Source of the DNA: an uncultured Asticcacaulis sp. | GTDB taxonomy: Bacteria; Pseudomonadota; Alphaproteobacteria; Caulobacterales; Caulobacteraceae | Assembly: GCA_946482045.1 (NCBI GenBank) | Contig: CAMLPZ010000104.1 | Location: forward strand, 1-12,566 | Reading direction: 5' to 3' | Length of the DNA stretch: 12,566 bases | Notes under the pieces: model-generated | The model's database searches: none | Seen by the model: the letters and a program-made list of their open reading frames with translations, nothing else | Told to the model about the DNA's origin: nothing | Position numbers and translations under genes: made by a program | Shown: positions 6,538 through 12,566 of the stretch, piece by piece | Position numbering within the stretch: the stretch's first letter is position 1 | How the letters are laid out: every line of letters begins with the position of its first letter

Positions 6538-7440
6538 ATGGGCGCACAAAATTTCAACATCCTGATCAACGTTAAATCCGGCACCGTCCTCAACATGGGT
6601 GTCGAAGCCGTCGAGGCGGCGATAACCGCGAGCGGCATCCCTGTCGCCGAGCTGTGCCTTTCCGAACCTGAAGACATGCAGGTCAATCTGGAGCGCCTGG
6701 CCTCCGCCGACGAGCCACTGATCGTTGGCGGCGGCGACGGCACTATCCGCGAAACCGCGAAATTCATGGCCGGCAAAAAGAACGCTTTCGGCATCCTGCC
6801 GTTTGGAACCATGAATCTGCTGGCTGCTGACCTCGGCTTTACCTCGCTGCAAGGTGCGCTCGATGCCTATACTCAGGGCGCTGAGGCCAGGGCGGTCGAC
6901 GCCGGCTACGTCAATGGCGAAATCTTCCTGTGCTGCGCGTCGATCGGGACCATGCCCCAGGCATCGGTCTATCGCGAAAAAACACGTGAACAGGGCGCCG
7001 TATTGCTGATACCGCGCATGTTCATGTTCGTGCTGGAAAACCTCGATCGCAACAAGAGCCAGAAGGTGGTCATGGATGTCGATGGCAAGATGCACAAATT
7101 CCGATCTCCCGCCGTCGTCATATCCGATAATCGCTTTGCCGATACCAACTTCACCGAGAACAATTTCAAGCGCGTATCGCTGACCGGCGGAGAACTGGCG
7201 GCCTATGTCGCCACGACCAAGACCCGTACCTCACACCTGCGGTTTCTCACACGGTTGCTGCTCGGACACTGGCTGCGCGATCCGGACGTCCAGGAAATGA
7301 CCGGCCGCACCATCACGCTGTGGACCCGGCGCAAGAAGGAGCTGGTGTCGATAGACGGCGAGGTCTTAAAGCTGCCAACCCCGCTGGAATTCACGATAAA
7401 GCCCAAGTCGATCAACCTGCTTGTTCCGGAGGTGGCATGA
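6538..7440 (+). CDS. Lipid kinase of the diacylglycerol kinase (DAGK/YegS/LCB5) family
   Basis: This 300-residue protein should phosphorylate the hydroxyl of a membrane lipid (diacylglycerol, or possibly a sphingoid/ceramide lipid) with ATP. Family marks: NFNILINVKSGT near the N-terminus (5-16, the NPxSG-like strand-loop), the nucleotide-binding GGGDGT (64-69), and PFGTMNLLA (88-96), the form of the GTxNDFA motif seen in alphaproteobacterial members. A beta-sandwich C-terminal domain ends with the usual ISIDGE-type strand (VSIDGEVLKLPTPLEFTI). No transmembrane segment is present, so membrane contact is peripheral. ATG 6538 is the only possible start, since TGA lies two codons upstream in frame; GAGG sits only one base before it, so initiation may be leaderless. 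The stop overlaps the next start (ATGA). It is first in a three-gene lipid-phosphate operon. The substrate cannot be deduced. Confidence 0.9.
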   Translation: MGAQNFNILINVKSGTVLNMGVEAVEAAITASGIPVAELCLSEPEDMQVNLERLASADEPLIVGGGDGTIRETAKFMAGKKNAFGILPFGTMNLLAADLGFTSLQGALDAYTQGAEARAVDAGYVNGEIFLCCASIGTMPQASVYREKTREQGAVLLIPRMFMFVLENLDRNKSQKVVMDVDGKMHKFRSPAVVISDNRFADTNFTENNFKRVSLTGGELAAYVATTKTRTSHLRFLTRLLLGHWLRDPDVQEMTGRTITLWTRRKKELVSIDGEVLKLPTPLEFTIKPKSINLLVPEVA

Positions 7441-8261
7441 GCGCGGCCGAAGACAGCAAGCCCGAAGCCCAACCGTTTACGCCCGACTGGCGCATATTGA
7501 TCCTTCTGGGTCTGGTTTTGGCCGCAACAGCCTTTGCGTTCGTGGAGCTGCTGGAAGAAATGGCCGAAGATCCTCTGGTTCCAGCGGATACCTTCGTCTA
7601 CACGCTGATGCAAAGCCTGCGCACGCCGGCGCTCGACGCCGTGATGATCGCCATTACCGAACTGGGCGACACGGTTGTTGTTGTCTCCATGACGACCGCC
7701 GTTGCCTTATGGCTGATGTGGCGCCGCGCCTGGCGCACCACCGTTTATTGGTTGACGGCGATTGCAGGCGCGTCATTGATCAATACGGCCATCAAAGCTG
7801 CGCTGGAACGGCCGCGGCCGGTCGAACTGTATCTTCAGGGCGCGAGCAACTGGTCATTCCCCAGCGGCCACAGCACAGTCAATGCGGTGCTTTACGGTTG
7901 CCTGGCCATGATCATTATCCGCGAATGCCGCCCGGGTTTGCGCATTCCTGTTGCCGTCGTGGCGGCAGTCCTGATCTTTCTCATTGGCTTTTCAAGACTG
8001 TATCTGGGCGCACACTGGGCGTCCGACGTTTTTGGCGGCTTTGTTTTCGGCGCCATGTGGCTGGCGCTGCTAAGCCTGTTCTACATGTACCGGCGGGCTG
8101 AACCCATGGACGCCAAGGGCTTGATGATCGCGGCGGCGGCCACCCTGATCGTCGCCGGTGGGATTAACATTGTAGCCAATCACGCTCATGACGTGGTGAA
8201 GTATCGCGTCCGGACGTCCTGCATCGAGGTTGCACCGATGGACACAGGAGGCCGTGCATGA
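7437..8261 (+). CDS. PAP2-family membrane phosphatase
   Basis: This 274-residue inner-membrane protein of the type-2 phosphatidic acid phosphatase superfamily removes phosphate from a lipid phosphate or undecaprenyl-pyrophosphate-type substrate. All three catalytic motifs are intact: K120-x6-R127-P128 (KAALERPRP), P142-S-G-H145, and S186-R-x5-H193-x3-D197 (SRLYLGAHWASD), with His193 the expected nucleophile and His145 the acid. Membrane segments are predicted near 19-37, 78-96, 103-119, 146-162, 169-184, 198-217 and 228-246, then a polar tail of about 28 residues. ATG 7437 overlaps the lipid-kinase stop in ATGA and has GGAGG at 7428-7432, so translation is coupled; upstream in-frame codons belong to the previous gene. 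Its own stop overlaps the next start the same way. Whether it acts on the kinase's product is inference. Confidence 0.93.
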   Translation: MSAAEDSKPEAQPFTPDWRILILLGLVLAATAFAFVELLEEMAEDPLVPADTFVYTLMQSLRTPALDAVMIAITELGDTVVVVSMTTAVALWLMWRRAWRTTVYWLTAIAGASLINTAIKAALERPRPVELYLQGASNWSFPSGHSTVNAVLYGCLAMIIIRECRPGLRIPVAVVAAVLIFLIGFSRLYLGAHWASDVFGGFVFGAMWLALLSLFYMYRRAEPMDAKGLMIAAAATLIVAGGINIVANHAHDVVKYRVRTSCIEVAPMDTGGRA

Positions 8262-9031
8262 AGATCGCTCATATTTCCGACCTGCATTTCGGCTGTGAGA
8301 TCGACTGGGTGCGCGACGAACTGCGCAGGTCCATCGAAGACGCCGGCGTCGACCTGGTCATCGCCAGCGGCGACATCACCCAGTCCGCCACCGTCGCAGA
8401 GTTTCGTGCGGCGCGCGACTGGCTGCATGGCCTGACCGCGCCGGCTTTCGTCATTCCGGGCAATCATGATCTTCCCGGTATGGACCTGACGCGTTTCCTG
8501 ACGCCATGGAAGCGTTACAGGGAATATCTCGGTGACGACCTGGAGCCGGAGATGACCTTCGACCTCGTCCACGTCAAGGGCATCAATACCGCGCGCCGCA
8601 TCCTGCCCCACTGGAACTGGGCCAATGGCATGATCAGCCAGCGCCAGTGCCGTGAGGTCGGCCGGTCTTTCGAAGCCGCATCAGCGCCCTGGCGCATATT
8701 CGTCATGCACCACCCGGTGATGAATTCACGGGACTTTCCGCTCGACGTATCTCTATTCAATGCCCGCTGCATGCTCGGTGTGCTGGCGGAACACAAGGTC
8801 GATCTGGTCCTGGCCGGCCACCAGCATCACGCCTATATTGAAAACCGGGTGGTCAACGGACATACGACGCTGTTTCTCAATGCATCGACCGCAATGTCCG
8901 CACGTATTCGCCGTCAGCCCAATGGCTTCAACATGCTGAGTTTCAGCGAAAAAAGCGTTCGCATCGATCGCATGGAGCTGTGCGACAAGGCCTTCAGGAT
9001 ATTTTCCGCCGAGACCCACACAAAAGCATAA
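8258..9031 (+). CDS. Calcineurin-like metallophosphoesterase
   Basis: This is a 257-residue soluble dimetal phosphoesterase with every metal-ligand motif of the family: D8-x-H10 (SDLHFG), G38-D39 (ASGDIT), G68-N-H-D71, H151 in MHHP, and G187-H188-x-H190 (GHQHH). This order and the short length resemble cytoplasmic phosphodiesterases such as CpdA and lipid-acting enzymes such as LpxH, but the substrate is not readable. There is no signal peptide or membrane segment. ATG 8258 overlaps the PAP2 stop (ATGA) and has AGGAGG at 8246-8251, six bases upstream, which supports strong coupled translation. As the third gene of an operon with a lipid kinase and a lipid phosphatase, it plausibly hydrolyses a phospholipid head group or a related phosphodiester. 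No clear terminator follows before the lipoprotein promoter. Confidence 0.92.
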   Translation: MKIAHISDLHFGCEIDWVRDELRRSIEDAGVDLVIASGDITQSATVAEFRAARDWLHGLTAPAFVIPGNHDLPGMDLTRFLTPWKRYREYLGDDLEPEMTFDLVHVKGINTARRILPHWNWANGMISQRQCREVGRSFEAASAPWRIFVMHHPVMNSRDFPLDVSLFNARCMLGVLAEHKVDLVLAGHQHHAYIENRVVNGHTTLFLNASTAMSARIRRQPNGFNMLSFSEKSVRIDRMELCDKAFRIFSAETHTKA

Positions 9032-9051
9032 TGGTGTTATAACTTCCGGGT

Positions 9052-9060
9052 TGTGGAAAA
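9052..9060 (-). promoter_or_regulatory. Single DnaA-box-like site
   Basis: The minus strand reads TTTTCCACA, matching the relaxed DnaA consensus TTWTNCACA. It lies in a GTGGA-AAAG-TCCAC hairpin (9053-9066), 18 bases before the lipoprotein promoter's -35. A single nine-base match is easily a chance event. Confidence 0.25.
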
Positions 9061-9077
9061 GTCCACATTCCGCCGCA

Positions 9078-9105
9078 TTGACGGCGTTAACTATTGGTCC
9101 ATAAT
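9078..9105 (+). promoter_or_regulatory. Sigma-70-type promoter of lipoprotein gene
   Basis: TTGACG (9078-9083) and CATAAT (9100-9105) are separated by 16 bases; each matches consensus at five of six positions. This predicts a leader of about 40 bases before ATG 9155 and separates the lipoprotein from the upstream operon. Confidence 0.65.
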
Positions 9106-9154
9106 GGCTTTAAACAAGCCAACCTGTAGACGCGTTTCGCGGGGGAGTGCCACA

Positions 9155-9706
9155 ATGAAAAAAGTTTTCGCTGCTGTCGGTGCCATAGTCGTACTTAGCC
9201 TTCTTTCGGCCTGCGCCACACCGACGCCTTATGCGCCCGCGACCGGTACGTCCAAGTATCGTCCGGGCTATACCGACACCCGCATCGAAGCCGGCCGCTA
9301 TCGCCTCAGCTTCTCTGGCAACGACCTGACGTCCCGCGATACCGTCGAAAACTACATGCTCTTCCGCGCCGCCGAACTGACCCTGGCCGACGGCTATGAC
9401 TGGTTCGAAATCATCAATCGCGACACCGACACGAAGACGCGCACCGTCACCACCTGGGACAATGACCCGTTTTACGGCGGTATGTCCTGGCGCTTTTATC
9501 GCGGCGGCCGTTGGGGACGCTGGGGTTACTATGGCGCCTTCAGCGACTGGGACCGCGAAACCTATCAGTTCACACGCTATGAGGCGTTCGCTGAGATCGT
9601 GATGCACAAAGGCAGCAAACCCGACGGCCAGCCTAACGCCTATGACGCACGCTCGGTCGTGGCCAATCTGGAAGGCAAGATTGTCCGCCCGCAGCCCGGG
9701 CAGTAA
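9155..9706 (+). CDS. Outer-membrane-type lipoprotein, CC0125/CC1285-like family
   Basis: This encodes a 183-residue precursor. ATG 9155 follows GGGGGAG (9140-9146) and opens a typical lipoprotein signal: MKK, hydrophobic residues 4-17, then lipobox L17-S-A-C20, with Cys20 to be lipidated. In-frame codons upstream to 9053 overlap the promoter and are rejected. The mature protein starts ATPTPYAPATG and has GYTDTRIEAGRYRLSFSGNDLTSRD-type sequence (39-62), then ENYMLFRAAELTLADGYDWF (65-84), which I recognise as the Caulobacterales CC0125/CC1285 lipoprotein pattern. A Gly/Trp/Tyr-rich stretch (106-130) precedes the C-terminal beta strands. Ala21 after the Cys argues for export to the outer membrane under the usual +2 rule. 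Function unknown. It converges on the DUF6065 gene through a shared terminator. Confidence 0.88.
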   Translation: MKKVFAAVGAIVVLSLLSACATPTPYAPATGTSKYRPGYTDTRIEAGRYRLSFSGNDLTSRDTVENYMLFRAAELTLADGYDWFEIINRDTDTKTRTVTTWDNDPFYGGMSWRFYRGGRWGRWGYYGAFSDWDRETYQFTRYEAFAEIVMHKGSKPDGQPNAYDARSVVANLEGKIVRPQPGQ

Positions 9707-9711
9707 TTCGA

Positions 9712-9754
9712 AAACAAGAACCGGCGGCGCCATAAGCACCGCCGGTTTTTGTTT
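9712..9754. terminator. Bidirectional terminator between convergent genes
   Basis: AAACAAGAACCGGCGG (9712-9727) pairs with CCGCCGGTTTTTGTTT (9739-9754) over 16 bp with one G-T wobble. The T-tract on the plus strand terminates the lipoprotein gene, and the A-tract gives a comparable tail for the minus-strand DUF6065 gene, whose stop is five bases away. Confidence 0.9.
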
Positions 9755-9759
9755 CCATT

Positions 9760-10524
9760 TTACCGTGCCGGTTTCGCCCGGATGATCTTGGGCGCTTTCA
9801 GCCGGCGGCGATTGACGTGGCCGTCGCTGACCACCTCGCCCTTGGCGTCGGGGCGCTCGCCCTTGAAGTAGAACTTCTGCCACGCTTCCTTCATGGCGTC
9901 CGGGTTGCGTGCCATGAGGCTGTCATTGAAGTTTTGCCGAGTCTCTGCCCAGGCTTCGAACTGTTTCTTCAGCTCGGGATCGCTGTCCAGTTGCTTGATG
10001 ACCGGCTGGATCTCGTCCTGCGATTTGTTCTGTACGACCTGGACGAAGCAGAAGGGCTCGCCCTTCTTGAAGCTGACCATGCCCGGCCGCGTCATGCGCC
10101 AGTTCATGGTGAAGGGAAACGGCAGCCAGTCGGTTTCGACCAAACCCGACAGCGGCGCGATACCGTCCTTCACGATGTTCGGCGGACCCGAAGCCATCAC
10201 CGAATAGCCCGGCGGCGTGCGGAACATATAGCCGGTATGGAAGGTCACCACACCATGCGTGAAGTGTGACTGGACGATGTGCTCCAGATTATAGCTTGGG
10301 TCGGCGTCACAGGTGATTTGCAGGTCATTCTTGAGAATACCGCCATTCCACACGATGGTGATGTCGGTTGGACACAGGATTTCCCAACCCGTGGTGTTGG
10401 CCATGACCAGCGGCAGGCAGCGATACGGAAAGCGCTGCATGAAATCATCCATCCAGTCGCGATCCGGCCGGCCCGGAACCATTTCCGGCGGAAAAGGGGT
10501 CATGACAAAGCACTCAAGTTCCAT
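9760..10524 (-). CDS. DUF6065 family protein
   Basis: This encodes a 254-residue cytoplasmic protein with no signal peptide or membrane segment. I recognise the DUF6065 pattern: an N-terminal MELECFVM strand, a central beta-rich part with GWEILCP (47-53), HFTHGVVTFHTGYMFRTPPG (87-106), and WLPFPFTMNWRMTRPG (133-148, shown in part), then KGEPFCFVQ (154-162). A helical charged region follows (168-222), ending in HVNRRRLKAPKI (236-247). Tryptophan, proline and aromatic residues in fixed positions suggest a binding pocket, possibly a cupin-like or double-stranded beta-helix fold, but this is a guess. ATG at 10522-10524 (minus strand) has AGG seven bases upstream; the frame stays open far beyond it, overlapping the divergent gene, which I reject. 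No function is known to me. It is divergent from the tRNA-editing gene by 81 bases. Confidence 0.85.
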   Translation of the reverse strand: MELECFVMTPFPPEMVPGRPDRDWMDDFMQRFPYRCLPLVMANTTGWEILCPTDITIVWNGGILKNDLQITCDADPSYNLEHIVQSHFTHGVVTFHTGYMFRTPPGYSVMASGPPNIVKDGIAPLSGLVETDWLPFPFTMNWRMTRPGMVSFKKGEPFCFVQVVQNKSQDEIQPVIKQLDSDPELKKQFEAWAETRQNFNDSLMARNPDAMKEAWQKFYFKGERPDAKGEVVSDGHVNRRRLKAPKIIRAKPAR

Positions 10525-10605
10525 CTTCAACCTGCTCCAATTTTCCAGCCCAAGGGCGGGACAAACGCTTGATCTGGCGGATGATTGCGGCCAGTTTGCG
10601 GTCTT

Positions 10606-11115
10606 ATGACCGAACCGCTTTACACGCCTGAAAAACTGCTCGCAACCTTGGACGATTTGGGCCTGAAAACAAGCACCCTGCACCACGAAGCCGTCTTTCG
10701 CGTCGGTGAAGGCGAAGGCGTCAAGGACCAATTGCCCGGCGCCCACACCAAGAACCTGTTTCTTAAGGATGACAAGGGCCAGCTTTGGCTGATTTCGGCC
10801 GAACAGAAGGCGCAGATCAATCTCAAGGCGCTCCCCAAGCTGATTGGCTCCGGCCGTTTGTCTTTCGGCTCGCCCGAGCGGCTTTATGCCGCGCTTGGCG
10901 TCACGCCGGGATCGGTGACGGCGCTGGCCCTGATCAACGATCCGGAGCACAAGGTCAAATTCCTGCTCGATAAGACTTTGGCCGAAGCCGCCATCGTCAA
11001 CTTCCACCCTCTGACCAATACGGCGACCACCGCGCTAACCCAGTCCGATTTCCGGGCCTTTCTAACTTCACTCGGCCGTGAACTGGTGGTCGTGGACTTC
11101 GAAGTGGTCCCTTGA
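10606..11115 (+). CDS. ProXp-ala/YbaK-type aminoacyl-tRNA deacylase
   Basis: This is a 169-residue free-standing trans-editing domain of the INS/YbaK superfamily, which hydrolyses mischarged tRNA; the ProXp-ala branch, characterised in Caulobacter, removes alanine from Ala-tRNA(Pro). The sequence shows GAHTKNLFLKD (45-55) with the conserved Lys49, WLISAEQKA (61-69), GSPERLYAALGVTPGSVTAL (88-107) and FHPLTNTATT (133-142), which together fit the prolyl-tRNA-synthetase-associated family rather than the Cys-specific YbaK. Full length. I start at ATG 10606 (MTEPLYTPE); a TTG start at 10585 would add seven residues without family support. There is no clear ribosome site, so a leaderless message is possible. 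Substrate choice (Ala versus Cys or another) is inferred from overall pattern only. Confidence 0.9.
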   Translation: MTEPLYTPEKLLATLDDLGLKTSTLHHEAVFRVGEGEGVKDQLPGAHTKNLFLKDDKGQLWLISAEQKAQINLKALPKLIGSGRLSFGSPERLYAALGVTPGSVTALALINDPEHKVKFLLDKTLAEAAIVNFHPLTNTATTALTQSDFRAFLTSLGRELVVVDFEVVP

Positions 11116-11120
11116 ACGCA

Positions 11121-11149
11121 TTGCGCCGCTTACCCACTTAAGCTAAGCC
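11121..11149 (+). promoter_or_regulatory. cnoX: Possible housekeeping promoter of cnoX
   Basis: TTGCGCC (11121-11127) and GCTAAGCC (11142-11149) are separated by 14 bases, a partial match to the Caulobacter housekeeping pattern TTGaCgS-N10-14-GCTANAWC. It lies just after the deacylase stop and 28 bases before ATG 11177. Confidence 0.35.
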
Positions 11150-11176
11150 AAATTCAAGCAATTACAGGTACGCATC

Positions 11177-12049
11177 ATGGCTTCCGCAGACCCGAACATC
11201 ATTGACGGCACCGACCAGACCTTCATGAAGGACGTTATCGAGGCATCGATGACCACGCCGGTCATCGTCGACTTCTGGGCGACCTGGTGCGGACCGTGCC
11301 GCCAGCTGGGTCCCGCGATCGAAAAAGTCGTCTCCGAGGCCAAAGGCAAGGTCAAGCTGGTCAAGATCGACGTCGACAAGAACCCCGGCGTTGCCGGCCA
11401 GCTCCGCGTCCAGTCAATCCCGACCGTCTATGCCTTTGTCGGTGGCCGTCCCGTCGACGGCTTCATGGGCGCCAAGTCGGAAACGGAACTGCGCACCTTT
11501 GTCGAAAAGCTGGGTATCGGTGACAGCGGCCCGACGATCGAGGAAACCCTGGCCCTGGCCCAGCAGTCGGCCGACGATGGCGACATCACCAGCGCGCTGG
11601 AAGCCTATACCTTTATCCTGGAACAGGACGACAAAAACCTGAAGGCCATCGCCGGCTTGGCGAAACTCTATCTCAAGGCCGGCCAGCCCGAACAGGCCAA
11701 AGCCTTCCTGGATATGGCACCGCCACACACTACCGATGCCGATATTCTGGGCCTGAAGGCCGCGCTGGAACTGGCCGAAGGCGCGCCGACCGACATCGAG
11801 TCTTTGCGCGCCCGCGTCGCGCAAAATGACCGCGACTTCGACGCCCTGTACGACCTCGGCCGTGCCCTGGCGGCGCAAGGCGACATGAAGGGTGCCATTG
11901 ATACCCTGCTGGAAATCGTCAAGTACGATCCGGAATGGAATGACCAGGCTGCCCGCGCCTATCTGTTCAAGATATTCTCAGCCGTTGGCAATGGTTCGGA
12001 ACTGGTCCGCGCCGGTCGCCGCCGCCTGTCGTCCATGCTGTTCAGCTGA
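11177..12049 (+). CDS. cnoX: CnoX-type chaperedoxin (thioredoxin domain plus TPR)
   Basis: This 290-residue cytoplasmic protein joins an N-terminal thioredoxin domain (about 10-112) to a TPR-like helical region (about 118-265), the architecture of CnoX (YbbN). CnoX binds unfolding clients, protects their cysteines during oxidative stress and hands them to GroEL or DnaK. The redox motif is W37-C-G-P-C41, fully active-looking, with cis-Pro82 in QSIPTV. E. coli CnoX has SQHC instead and lacks reductase activity, whereas the Caulobacter protein keeps WCGPC; this copy matches the latter. The four-helix-pair C-terminus includes [22 protein letters not shown] (shown as start [10 protein letters not shown], 227-236). 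ATG 11177 has AGGT at 11166-11169. It ends eight bases before the Trm112-family gene, so the two are probably co-transcribed. Confidence 0.93.
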   Translation: MASADPNIIDGTDQTFMKDVIEASMTTPVIVDFWATWCGPCRQLGPAIEKVVSEAKGKVKLVKIDVDKNPGVAGQLRVQSIPTVYAFVGGRPVDGFMGAKSETELRTFVEKLGIGDSGPTIEETLALAQQSADDGDITSALEAYTFILEQDDKNLKAIAGLAKLYLKAGQPEQAKAFLDMAPPHTTDADILGLKAALELAEGAPTDIESLRARVAQNDRDFDALYDLGRALAAQGDMKGAIDTLLEIVKYDPEWNDQAARAYLFKIFSAVGNGSELVRAGRRRLSSMLFS

Positions 12050-12057
12050 GTACCATC

Positions 12058-12285
12058 ATGTCCGACATCGAACCCGTCCTGCCCGCCGACACCAAGTCCG
12101 ATTTCGAAATCGATCCGCGCCTGCTGGAAGCGCTGGTCTGCCCGGTGACGCGCCGGCCGCTTAGCTATGACAAGGCTGCGCAGGAACTGATCAGCCCAAC
12201 GGTAGGTCTGGCTTTCCCGATCCGTTCCGGGGTGCCAATCATGCTGGTCGATCAGGCCCGCAAGTTCGATCCGGTCAAGGCTTGA
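12058..12285 (+). CDS. Trm112 family (YcaR/UPF0434-like) small protein
   Basis: This 75-residue protein matches the Trm112p-like family: [18 protein letters not shown] (18-35) and [13 protein letters not shown] (51-63). In eukaryotes and archaea Trm112 activates methyltransferases that modify tRNA, rRNA and release factors; the role of bacterial homologs is little known. Where E. coli YcaR-like proteins have a CxxC zinc-knuckle start, this one has C28-P-V-T, so it cannot bind zinc in the usual way. A 17-residue acidic N-terminal extension ([17 protein letters not shown]) precedes the core. It begins eight bases after cnoX with no strong ribosome site (TGAG overlapping the cnoX stop), suggesting coupled translation. 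It converges on the UbiH-family gene. Confidence 0.9.
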   Translation: MSDIEPVLPADTKSDFEIDPRLLEALVCPVTRRPLSYDKAAQELISPTVGLAFPIRSGVPIMLVDQARKFDPVKA

Positions 12286-12293
12286 TTCTGGTC

Positions 12294-12336
12294 GCGCTTT
12301 TTATCAGAAAACCGCGTTGCACTTTTCTGAAAGCGC
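12294..12336. terminator. Probable shared terminator hairpin between convergent genes
   Basis: GCGCTT (12294-12299) pairs with AAGCGC (12331-12336) and TCAGAAAA (12304-12311) with TTTTCTGA (12323-12330), a 14-bp stem with a 4-base bulge. It fills the 51-base gap between the Trm112-family stop and the stop of the minus-strand hydroxylase gene. There is no clean T-tract, so efficiency is uncertain. Confidence 0.55.
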
Positions 12337-12566
12337 TTAAATCTCCTGCCCGCGCAGGAGTTTCGGCAGGTCGCCGGTGGCCGCGCCCGCGTCTTCCATG
12401 ACGAACTGGCGTAGCGCCGGGATGCGGTTGAACATCCCCATGCCGACGTCGCGGACGGTCCTCAGCAGTGGATTGCCGTTGGAAAACAGCCGCACGAAGC
12501 CGTCCATCACCACCGAGGTCGAGACGTTGTCAAAGCGCCGCCATTTGGCGTAGCGTTCCAGCACCA
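12337..12566 (-). CDS. UbiH/UbiF/VisC-family FAD-dependent hydroxylase, C-terminal part only
   Basis: The minus-strand frame is open from the right edge to the TAA at 12337-12339, giving about 76 C-terminal residues. LERYAKWRRFDN, then MDGFVRLFSNGNPLLRTVRDVG and RIPALRQFVM (each shown in part), and the end LPKLLRGQEI are characteristic of the C-terminus of ubiquinone-biosynthesis monooxygenases (UbiH/UbiF/UbiI/COQ6 family), which hydroxylate the quinone ring using FAD, NAD(P)H and oxygen at the inner face of the membrane. The FAD-binding GxGxxG and DG motifs lie outside the window, so the exact hydroxylation step cannot be assigned. The GTG at 12564 is not taken as the start, because the family is about 400 residues long. 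Confidence 0.88.
   Translation of the reverse strand, partial: VLERYAKWRRFDNVSTSVVMDGFVRLFSNGNPLLRTVRDVGMGMFNRIPALRQFVMEDAGAATGDLPKLLRGQEI

Noticed and set aside
8258..9031. Naming the metallophosphoesterase LpxH or CpdA
   Set aside because: All dimetal ligands are present, but these are shared by the whole superfamily; no substrate-specific residues can be assigned by eye.
9110..9883. A 257-codon minus-strand frame across the lipoprotein gene
   Set aside because: It crosses the bidirectional terminator and is antisense to a lipoprotein gene with clear signal, lipobox, ribosome site and promoter.
10525..11007. Upstream extension of the DUF6065 frame on the minus strand
   Set aside because: The extension is antisense to most of the ProXp-ala-like gene; similarity begins at MELECFVM with its own ribosome site.

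Overview
This window looks like chromosome from an alphaproteobacterium of the order Caulobacterales (Asticcacaulis/Caulobacter/Brevundimonas-like). The assignment rests on high GC with strongly GC-ending codons, a CC0125/CC1285-like lipoprotein, a DUF6065 protein, a ProXp-ala-like deacylase, a CnoX with an intact WCGPC site, and a heparinase II/III-like gene two genes upstream of purH. It is inferred from protein character and gene order, not from a database search. All genes look native, and no phage, transposase, CRISPR, tRNA or rRNA is visible.

Layout. 1-1707: 3' part of a heparinase II/III-family gene, cut by the left edge. 1871-2851: tandem paralogous genes for small secreted glycine-zipper proteins, each followed by a rho-independent terminator. 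2852-5122: purH (AICAR transformylase/IMP cyclohydrolase), flanked on both sides by copies of one intergenic palindromic repeat family. 5123-6355: argG (argininosuccinate synthase), followed by three strong hairpins. 6538-9031: a tightly coupled three-gene operon of a lipid kinase (diacylglycerol-kinase fold), a PAP2 membrane phosphatase and a metallophosphoesterase, with both junctions being 4-base ATGA overlaps. 9155-9706: a lipoprotein gene with a good sigma-70-like promoter, sharing a bidirectional terminator with the convergent DUF6065 gene (9760-10524, minus). 10606-11115: a ProXp-ala/YbaK-type tRNA editing enzyme, divergent from DUF6065. 11177-12285: cnoX (thioredoxin-TPR chaperedoxin) and a Trm112-family small protein. 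12337-12566: C-terminus of a minus-strand UbiH/VisC-family hydroxylase, cut by the right edge.

Most of the window is ordinary core metabolism (purine and arginine synthesis, tRNA proofreading, protein quality control, quinone synthesis). The parts that deserve a second look are the mosaic palindromic repeats around purH, the lipid kinase/phosphatase/phosphoesterase operon, the glycine-zipper pair with two cysteines at exactly conserved spacing, and the DUF6065 gene of unknown function. I found no clear candidate for a wholly new defence or mobile system.
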